This document shows positions 16,309 to 21,221 of a stretch of DNA of 32,626 nucleotides, piece by piece. The first letter of the stretch is position 1. Each line of letters starts with the position of its first letter. The stretch lies in the IMG/VR virus record IMGVR_UViG_3300042325_000157, positions 1 to 32,626 of that record. The stretch is one strand, 5' to 3'. A program made the translations under genes and the position numbers. Below the pieces are notes generated by a model, which worked only from the letters and a program-made list of their open reading frames with translations, was not told the DNA's origin and did not search any database. Source of the DNA: a virus.

Positions 16309-16400
16309 AGAAAAAGAAAGAGTATAAACCAAAGGAAGAAAATATAATTAAACTTAAACAATACTTAAATGATATTAGCAAATCACGGAATAATAAGTAG
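16305..16400 (+). CDS. Very small basic protein (31 aa)
   Basis: An ATGA overlap with the connector stop starts a 31-codon frame (MKKKKEYKPKEENIIKLKQY...). It overlaps the next gene by 32 bp. It is Lys-rich and probably helical. The coupling at the start supports it, but its size means it could simply be a translational bridge. The function is unknown. Confidence 0.45.
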   Translation: MKKKKEYKPKEENIIKLKQYLNDISKSRNNK

Positions 16401-17190
16401 CAGTGGGGGGGTTAGTTTTGACGCGGACGCACTTTCATTCATAACAGCCGCTGCAATTACTGACGACACCCAAAAAACAGCGATTAACACGCTTGTAACT
16501 GATTTAAAAACTTACAACATTTGGACTAAAACGAAGGCTATTTATCCATTTGTAGGTGGTACAGCTGCTCAACATAGATTCAACCTTAAAGACCCAAGAA
16601 CAATAAATGCTGCATTTTACTTGGATTTCAATGGTGGATGGACGCATTCAAGTACAGGGGCTTTACCAAATGGTACTAATGGATTTGCATATACTTACTT
16701 AGTACCATCTGTTGATCAAACATTAGATAGTAATGGTATTGGAATGTATCTTGGTACTTTAAATACTTCTGCGAGTTCAGACCCTATACATATGGGGGTT
16801 TTTAACACTGTAGCGAGAGCATCAACGGTATTTATTAATAAATCAAACACAAATATTAATTCAAGGTTAAATGGTGACCCTATTTCTTCATCAGCGATTA
16901 ATGCATTAGGTTTAATATCTTCGCAAAAAACATCAATCACAACAACTACATTGTATAAAAATTCAACAATTGTAGGAAGTGGGAATAGTGGAGGAACTTT
17001 GCCAATTGTCCAGATAGCCTTAGGCAATATTTCTGCGTCAACTTCTTCTACTTTTTCAATTTATAATAACGGATGGACAAATTCAGAGTTTAGATTATCA
17101 TATATTTCAGATGGTTTAGATTCAACCGATATGATTAACTTATACAATGCTGTTCAAACATTCCAAACCACACTAGGCAGACAAGTCTAA
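16369..17190 (+). CDS. Virion appendage protein, lectin-like beta fold (273 aa)
   Basis: The region FITAAAITDDTQKTAINTLV (about 24-43), then TDLKTYNIWTKTKAIYPFVG and NGGWTHSSTGALPNGTNG, is a pattern I recognise from many Bacteroidetes phage proteins. They likely have a concanavalin/LamG-like fold and act as head or tail decorations. The rest of the protein continues the beta-sandwich-like pattern and ends FRLSYISDGLDSTDMINLYN. Binding of a sugar or polymer is plausible. It precedes the lysis genes. Confidence 0.6.
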   Translation: MILANHGIISSSGGVSFDADALSFITAAAITDDTQKTAINTLVTDLKTYNIWTKTKAIYPFVGGTAAQHRFNLKDPRTINAAFYLDFNGGWTHSSTGALPNGTNGFAYTYLVPSVDQTLDSNGIGMYLGTLNTSASSDPIHMGVFNTVARASTVFINKSNTNINSRLNGDPISSSAINALGLISSQKTSITTTTLYKNSTIVGSGNSGGTLPIVQIALGNISASTSSTFSIYNNGWTNSEFRLSYISDGLDSTDMINLYNAVQTFQTTLGRQV

Positions 17191-17210
17191 CCCATTAAAC
17201 ATATACAACA

Positions 17211-17420
17211 ATGAACGTAAGACAATTAACAATAGAACAAAAAAACACTTTAGTAGGTCAAAGCTATGACGGTGTTCAATTTTTTAACCCTACATTAGAT
17301 GCTAATGGGGTGTGGTTCATTTCAAATGAGGAGTATTTCAATTGCACAACGGATATTTTATTTGGTTGGACATTACCCGAAATAGACTACAACCCAGTAA
17401 TAACAGAATTTCCTATATGA
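17211..17420 (+). CDS. Small protein of the pre-lysis cluster (69 aa)
   Basis: Begins MNVRQLTIEQKNTLVGQSYD and contains VQFFNPTLDANGVWFISNEE. It is acidic, Asn- and aromatic-rich, with no signal peptide or membrane segment. A typical small protein placed between appendage and lysis genes in related phages, perhaps an appendage chaperone; unproven. It overlaps the next gene by ATGA. Confidence 0.65.
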   Translation: MNVRQLTIEQKNTLVGQSYDGVQFFNPTLDANGVWFISNEEYFNCTTDILFGWTLPEIDYNPVITEFPI

Positions 17421-17539
17421 AACGTAAGTTTTACGAAGGGCAAATAATCAACAATAAAGTCGTTCATACAGTATGGAGCGACTCAAGTAATCACATGATA
17501 AAATATAAAGATGGAAGTTTTGAAGTTATTAAAAAATAG
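17417..17539 (+). CDS. Small basic protein (40 aa)
   Basis: The ATGA start overlaps the previous stop. The 40-aa product (MKRKFYEGQIINNKVVHTVW...) looks like a small beta-rich, basic protein. A longer frame in the same phase starts at 17342, but that start would lie well inside the previous gene, so the coupled start is preferred. Function unknown. Confidence 0.6.
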   Translation: MKRKFYEGQIINNKVVHTVWSDSSNHMIKYKDGSFEVIKK

Positions 17540-17717
17540 ATGGAACGCACCAACGCCAAACTTTTGGAAAAAAGTACAAAGTGTAGGAATAGTAATCGGA
17601 GGAATAGGAGCGGTATTAATTGCGCCGCCTTTCGGTTTAGCAATTGCACCTTACATGGTTGCGGTTGGGTCAGTAGCAGGAGTATTATCACAACTTACAA
17701 TAGATGAGCAACGTTAG
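17511..17717 (+). CDS. Holin candidate (68 aa)
   Basis: A small membrane protein starting MEVLKLLKNRWNAPTPNFWK, followed by a hydrophobic stretch with glycines (VGIVIGGIGAVLIAPPFGLA, residues about 24-43) and a second hydrophobic stretch (IAPYMVAVGSVAGVLSQL). That makes two membrane segments. 'NRWNAPTP-FWKK' is familiar from small membrane proteins next to lysis genes of Bacteroidetes phages. Size, topology and the immediately downstream lysis enzyme candidate support a holin that would pierce the inner membrane at lysis. Confidence 0.7.
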   Translation: MEVLKLLKNRWNAPTPNFWKKVQSVGIVIGGIGAVLIAPPFGLAIAPYMVAVGSVAGVLSQLTIDEQR

Positions 17718-18291
17718 AAATTACACAACAGACCAACTACTCGATAGAGTAGAAGAGTTAAAATCATTTAAAACTATTCCATTAGGATATTGGATTCTTG
17801 GAGTTAGAAGCAATGAGGACGCGCCAAACAAGTACGATGACAAATTTTACTTATTCAATGGTGAACAATTTGTTAAAGTTGTTACAGGTACAACCAACCC
17901 TGGGTTGCCTATATTAGAAGGTGGCTATTTGAAGTATAACAAAGTAGGTGCAGCGGTTGTTAAATCAAACGAATGGTACTACGATGTTTGGGCTTATGGT
18001 TTACATCAAGGTAAACAACCAGCATTAAGACAGGTGGGTCCATTCATTGTATACCGTGACGGAGATAGGGATGGTAAATCTGAAGAAATCGGAACACCTA
18101 TTAAAGGCAGTGGTTACGGGATAAACTTCCATAGCATCTCAAATGATTTATCCGTAAAAAAGATTGGAGAAAACATTGGGGGCTATTCAGCAGGTTGCCA
18201 AGTGTGTAATAATGTTGAACAATACAGCATGATTATCAATATGATTAAAAATCAAAATAGAATAACATACTGTTTATTAGAAGAATTTTAG
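17704..18291 (+). CDS. Putative cysteine-type lysis enzyme, L,D-transpeptidase-like (195 aa)
   Basis: Conserved-looking blocks are KYDDKFYLFNGEQFVKVVTG (43-62), NEWYYDVWAYGLHQGKQPAL (89-108) and GYGINFHSISN (137-147), with YSAGCQVCNN (161-170). His143 followed about 19 residues later by Ser-Ala-Gly-Cys165 resembles the His...S-x-G-C catalytic signature of YkuD/L,D-transpeptidase-like folds. A role acting on peptidoglycan would fit the position right after the holin candidate, overlapping it by 14 bp. There is no signal peptide, so it would rely on the holin. The family assignment is by motif only. Confidence 0.6.
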   Translation: MSNVRNYTTDQLLDRVEELKSFKTIPLGYWILGVRSNEDAPNKYDDKFYLFNGEQFVKVVTGTTNPGLPILEGGYLKYNKVGAAVVKSNEWYYDVWAYGLHQGKQPALRQVGPFIVYRDGDRDGKSEEIGTPIKGSGYGINFHSISNDLSVKKIGENIGGYSAGCQVCNNVEQYSMIINMIKNQNRITYCLLEEF

Positions 18292-18312
18292 TATCTTTAT
18301 AGTGTGTTTTGG

Positions 18313-18342
18313 AGCGGTTTAGAAATAAATCGCTTTTTTTTT
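18313..18342 (+). terminator. Rho-independent terminator ending the late operon
   Basis: AGCGGTTT (18313-18320) pairs with AAATCGCT (18327-18334, one G-T pair) across a 6-base loop, followed by eight to nine T. It is placed 22 bp after the stop of the lysis enzyme candidate and just before the next promoter. Confidence 0.88.
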
Positions 18343-18351
18343 GCTTAAAAG

Positions 18352-18390
18352 TTTGCGTATTAATAATAAATGTTTAAATTTGTAACATAA
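18352..18390 (+). promoter_or_regulatory. Bacteroidetes-type promoter P1
   Basis: TTTG at 18352-18355, 19 bp, then TAAATTTG at 18375-18382. This matches the known Bacteroidetes vegetative sigma consensus (TTTG, about 19 bp, TAnnTTTG). The 20-bp block 18371-18390 is repeated exactly at 25625-25644. Transcription should start near 18389 and the first ATG is at 18406. Confidence 0.82.
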
Positions 18391-18405
18391 TTAAAAACAT
18401 ACAAC

Positions 18406-18579
18406 ATGAAAACAGCAGAATTAATTGAAAGTCAAATCACCGAAATCAGAGAGATTTTAGGTTATGGTAACAAATTCGAAAAAATAAAATTTTCGGAACA
18501 GTTAGTAACCGAAACGCAAAAGGTTGTCGGAGAAAACTATTTATTCATCTTAAAAATTATGGGTCATGAAGCACGCTAG
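18406..18579 (+). CDS. Small first gene of the P1 operon (57 aa)
   Basis: The frame starts 24 bp after the promoter's TTTG box: MKTAELIESQITEIREILGY... The protein is helical, charged and ends IMGHEAR. It overlaps the next gene by 14 bp. Being first after a strong promoter suggests early, abundant expression, like host-takeover proteins, but no function can be read. Confidence 0.65.
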   Translation: MKTAELIESQITEIREILGYGNKFEKIKFSEQLVTETQKVVGENYLFILKIMGHEAR

Positions 18580-18718
18580 AACTTTATTATACGCATTGAT
18601 TTGCATTATAATTGTAGGATTTGTTAATCGCTATTGGAACACATCCACAGCAATATGGATTGCATTTGGATTATTAGGTTGTTATTTAATTGGTAGAAGT
18701 TATGAAGATGTTAATTAG
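18566..18718 (+). CDS. Small membrane protein (50 aa)
   Basis: MKHARTLLYALICIIIVGFV starts the protein, and a second hydrophobic segment (TAIWIAFGLLGCYLIG) follows after a short polar turn. With a positive N-terminus and two membrane helices it could be a small inner-membrane protein such as an antiholin or superinfection-exclusion factor. It overlaps both neighbours. Function unproven. Confidence 0.6.
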   Translation: MKHARTLLYALICIIIVGFVNRYWNTSTAIWIAFGLLGCYLIGRSYEDVN

Positions 18719-19031
18719 AAAAATATTCAAGGTCGACACGTTAATTATGCCTTCTGACGTGGAATTTGTAAGTCTTGACAGCGACAGTGTATACGCATCA
18801 TTTGAAGACCTTAGAGAGCGCCTTTACATACAAGAAGGATTAGTCTATGATGAAATAGGTGATCGTATCTGTACAACGATGGAACTTGAACAGTTTGACA
18901 ACTTTAAAGAAATTAACCAATGTACAACGTGTGGCGGCAGCGGTGAATATTACGTTACCGATTACGACCAAGATGCACCATTTCAAAACATTCTAATAAA
19001 CTGCTATTGTGAGAAGCCCTTCGAGTTATGA
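18702..19031 (+). CDS. Small acidic protein with CxxCxGxG zinc-type motif (109 aa)
   Basis: I chose the ATG at 18702, which overlaps the previous gene; an in-frame TTG at 18690 would add only four residues. The C-terminal part has CTTCGGSGEYY, a CxxCxGxG motif like one half of a DnaJ-type zinc finger, with a later CYC pair that may complete a metal site. The N-terminal part is acidic (VEFVSLDSDSVYASFEDLRE). Function unknown. Confidence 0.65.
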   Translation: MKMLIRKIFKVDTLIMPSDVEFVSLDSDSVYASFEDLRERLYIQEGLVYDEIGDRICTTMELEQFDNFKEINQCTTCGGSGEYYVTDYDQDAPFQNILINCYCEKPFEL

Positions 19032-19317
19032 ATACATTTACGAGCGTGTGCGTAACATGCTCGAAGCTGGGTGGATTCAGCTAGACATCGCTAAACATTT
19101 AAACGTACCCATTGCGACCGTTGGACACGCGATCGCAACGTGGGAAGGAAAAAAGTATATAACAAGCCTATATTTTGGGCATAAAAACCAAGCATATTAT
19201 GAAGAAGATTACATTTATCAAACCCCTACTTATGACGAGCTTTCTGATGATGAGCAGTATATCTGGCGCTCAATTGACTTTACAGCAAATCAAGGACAAG
19301 GGGATAAAACATCCTGA
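19009..19317 (+). CDS. Small helix-turn-helix protein (102 aa)
   Basis: Likely starts at GTG 19009, overlapping the previous gene by 23 bp; no ATG is in frame before residue 17. Residues about 21-44 (GWIQLDIAKHLNVPIATVGH, then AIATW) form a good helix-turn-helix with 'I-x-x-x-L-N-V-x-x-x-T-V'. This suggests a DNA-binding regulator of phage genes. The C-terminal third (ending YIWRSIDFTANQGQGDKTS) is encoded over the signal peptide of the following glucosaminidase in another frame, so 119 bp are read in two frames. Confidence 0.65.
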   Translation: MRSPSSYEYIYERVRNMLEAGWIQLDIAKHLNVPIATVGHAIATWEGKKYITSLYFGHKNQAYYEEDYIYQTPTYDELSDDEQYIWRSIDFTANQGQGDKTS

Positions 19318-19564
19318 AATTGTTTACGCACAATACAGACTTGAAACAGGTAATGGAGTGAGTAGAGCGTTTACCGAGTATAACAACGCGTTTGGATTCA
19401 TCTACAAAGGTCGTTTAATGCGTTTTAAGAGCGTTGACGCTTGCGTAGAGTATTACAAGACCTGGCAGGATAAAAGATACGTTAAAGGGGATTATTATGT
19501 ATTCCTGCAAAAGATAGGATACGCAGAGGATGAGGGCTATATTGAAATGTTAAAAAAGTTTTAA
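19199..19564 (+). CDS. Exported glucosaminidase-type endolysin candidate (121 aa)
   Basis: From the ATG at 19199 the product begins MKKITFIKPLLMTSFLMMSS and ISGA-Q, a Sec signal peptide with probable cleavage after Ala24. The mature domain has IVYAQYRLETGNGVSRAF, with Glu49 in an 'LETG' context as in the catalytic site of the glucosaminidase (GH73/Bax) family, followed by NNAFGFIYKGRLMRFKSVDA. Such enzymes cut peptidoglycan glycan strands. I prefer this start over an in-frame TTG at 19175, which would put eight extra residues before the signal. A signal peptide allows holin-independent export. Confidence 0.78.
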   Translation: MKKITFIKPLLMTSFLMMSSISGAQLTLQQIKDKGIKHPEIVYAQYRLETGNGVSRAFTEYNNAFGFIYKGRLMRFKSVDACVEYYKTWQDKRYVKGDYYVFLQKIGYAEDEGYIEMLKKF

Positions 19565-19809
19565 TGGAAACAGTAGAAGAATACCACAACAGACGAATAA
19601 ACGAAATAAACGAAAGGATTAATTATCTTCAAAGTTACATAGATAACACTACAGCTTTAAAACACAATGAGAATGGAGTTGGGGGTTCTTATTTAAAGCG
19701 AAGGAACTCAAGAATATCAGCTAACCATAATCAAAGAGTTAACGAATTTAAATCAGAAATAGAAGGTTTAAAAAGAGTAGTAGAAATGCACATAAATAAA
19801 TTAAAATGA
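19564..19809 (+). CDS. Small coiled-coil protein (81 aa)
   Basis: Starts on the last base of the previous stop (TAATG). METVEEYHNRRINEINERIN and a second charged helix after residue 55 suggest a helical hairpin, with a basic loop in the middle (SYLKRRNSRISANHNQR). No membrane segment is seen, so it is not an obvious spanin. It is the last gene before a terminator. Function unknown. Confidence 0.6.
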   Translation: METVEEYHNRRINEINERINYLQSYIDNTTALKHNENGVGGSYLKRRNSRISANHNQRVNEFKSEIEGLKRVVEMHINKLK

Positions 19810-19846
19810 ATTGTTTTACCTATTAAAAAAAGTTTTGTAACCAACT

Positions 19847-19873
19847 AAACCGACCTAACAAGTCGGTTTTTTT
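19847..19873 (+). terminator. Rho-independent terminator of the P1 operon
   Basis: AAACCGAC (19847-19854) pairs perfectly with GTCGGTTT (19862-19869) across a 7-base loop, followed by more T. A clean 8-bp stem. Confidence 0.9.
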
Positions 19874-20180
19874 GTGATTCGTAAAAAAGTAAAAATTACA
19901 TAAATAATTATTTCGGCTTTTATCCTTTCATTATCAGTATTTTGAAACAAAAAATAAAATATCCAAGTTACATCGCCCTTAGTAGTAGTAGTAAAACATT
20001 TATTTTTTTTCTGAAAAAAAGTTGACAAAGTGACTTTTTGATTATAACACTCTAAACAACAATATTTTAACACCGAAAAAAACCGTAAAAATGACATTAA
20101 AAAATATTTCTAATTTTTCTTATTTGGAATGAATATAAATTAACATTATTTTTTATAATAGTGTATTTAATTAAAATGAT
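19874..20180. other. AT-rich noncoding region; possible origin or regulatory zone
   Basis: No convincing gene lies here. The only long frame (minus strand 20097-19855) runs through the terminator and has low-complexity content. The region is exceptionally A/T-rich, with several A-runs and T-runs. It contains AGTAGTAGTAGTA at 19981-19993 and an inverted repeat AAAAAGT/ACTTTTT around 20016-20039 with a 10-base loop. As the largest gap of the genome, lying just upstream of the primase operon, it is the best candidate for a replication origin. I see no clear iterons, so this is inference. Confidence 0.45.
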
Positions 20181-20200
20181 TGTTTATATTTGTACCATAA
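20181..20200 (+). promoter_or_regulatory. Bacteroidetes-type promoter P2 of the replication operon
   Basis: TATATTTG at 20185-20192 lies in a 20-bp block that matches the blocks at P1 and P3 at 18 of 20 positions (TGTTTAWATTTGTAMCATAA). No good TTTG box is visible 19 bp upstream, so this promoter may be weaker or depend on a phage factor. Transcription should start close to 20199, just in front of the structured leader. Confidence 0.65.
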
Positions 20201-20204
20201 TTAT

Positions 20205-20288
20205 AGTAGTGGTAGCTATATTAAGAAACTTATTAAATTCCTCGAGTTGAAGTGACTACCACCACGGATACTCGGGGTTTTGTTTTTT
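20205..20288 (+). ncRNA. Structured leader RNA with interleaved helices and U-run (candidate attenuator/riboregulator)
   Basis: Two helices can form. Helix A pairs GTAGTGGTAG (20206-20215) with CTACCACCAC (20256-20265), 9 of 10 positions. Helix B pairs CCTCGAG (20240-20246) with CTCGGGG (20271-20277), 7 pairs with one G-T. Their order is A5'-B5'-A3'-B3', so they form an H-type pseudoknot or compete. Helix B is followed by TTTTGTTTTTT and then the ATG at 20289, which resembles an intrinsic terminator directly before the replication operon. The loops are 24, 9 and 5 nt. I do not recognise a known riboswitch or ribozyme class. A role in attenuation or in translational control of the first gene is inference. 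Confidence 0.65.
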
Positions 20289-21221
20289 ATGAACAATTTT
20301 ACATTTGTAAGGAGGGCAACTCCAAAAGACCTTGACATTAGAAAGTCAAGAATTGAAAAGAGTCAAAACAAAGCAACACTTGACCAACTTCAAAAGATTT
20401 CTGATTTAATTATTAAAGTTCATAATTCATATTATGAAGAGAAATTAAACGAGTTCATTAAAAAAGTTACTTTACAAGAAGAGGAACAAAACTTAAAGTT
20501 TAAAACTAACTCTGACAAGTTTAATAGAATGGTTGAAACGATCACATCAGGAGTTAAACCAACTTTGAAATGTAATTGTATGGGTGATTTAATGTATATT
20601 AATAGCACCTATCAAATGATTGGATGTACAAATTATAGAGATGTTAACTTTGAACATTTTAAAATGTACAAACCACAACAGTATAATAGTGAATGGACGT
20701 TAGAAAAAAAGATTGAAGAGTTCCAAGTTTCTAAACATTATTTATCTAATATTTGCAAAGCATTATCAATAAAAGTAAAGGCTTCTGACTTATATGAATT
20801 TTTAATCTTAAACAAAATTAAACTTCATAGAGAGGATATAAATAGAGAATTCTTTTACACTGCAAGAAATGCTCAAGAGTTATCAAGAAAAAGAGAAGAT
20901 TTAATCTATTCAGAACTTTCTAAAAAATATGATAGGCTTGAAAAACAATTAGTGATAGCTTATCAATATTCTTATGAGAATTTTATTAGGTTTGCAATTC
21001 CTGATGTTATTGTTTTTGATGATAAGAACATAATTGTCTATGAACAAAAGAAATCAATAGAAAACATTAACTTGTTACAAACAGAATTGTATGTTGAATT
21101 GATTAAGCAAATGGTAGATGATTCTTATGATGTACTTGTAAAGTATGTTATTGAAGAAGATTATCCATTTATGCCTGAATTTGTAAATAAACATGAAATA
21201 TTAACCTTAAATACTTTATAA
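20289..21221 (+). CDS. PD-(D/E)XK-like nuclease candidate with Cys motif (310 aa)
   Basis: The first gene after the leader. Residues 237-256 read IPDVIVFDDKNIIVYEQKKS, with Asp239, Glu252 and Lys254 in a PD-x(12)-ExK arrangement typical of the PD-(D/E)XK nuclease fold; helices with charged residues precede it. An earlier Cys cluster (C95, C97, C113: KCNCMGDLMYI and IGCTNY) may bind zinc. The start at 20289 is chosen because an in-frame TTG at 20280 lies in the U-run of the leader. It is coupled to the primase-polymerase gene, so DNA processing during replication is likely. Confidence 0.62.
   Translation: MNNFTFVRRATPKDLDIRKSRIEKSQNKATLDQLQKISDLIIKVHNSYYEEKLNEFIKKVTLQEEEQNLKFKTNSDKFNRMVETITSGVKPTLKCNCMGDLMYINSTYQMIGCTNYRDVNFEHFKMYKPQQYNSEWTLEKKIEEFQVSKHYLSNICKALSIKVKASDLYEFLILNKIKLHREDINREFFYTARNAQELSRKREDLIYSELSKKYDRLEKQLVIAYQYSYENFIRFAIPDVIVFDDKNIIVYEQKKSIENINLLQTELYVELIKQMVDDSYDVLVKYVIEEDYPFMPEFVNKHEILTLNTL

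Noticed and set aside
20022-20048. Sigma70-like promoter TTGACA and TATAAC with 15-bp spacer
   Set aside because: Spacing is short, and the genome otherwise uses Bacteroidetes-type boxes; it is likely chance in A/T-rich DNA.
19855-20097. Minus-strand reading frame of 80 codons in the gene-free region
   Set aside because: It runs through the terminator at 19847-19873, has poly-Lys/Phe/Thr low-complexity content, and no promoter of the host type is seen on that strand.
20280-20288. TTG start for the 310-aa gene at 20280
   Set aside because: It falls in the U-run of the leader and adds only MFF; the ATG at 20289 is preferred.
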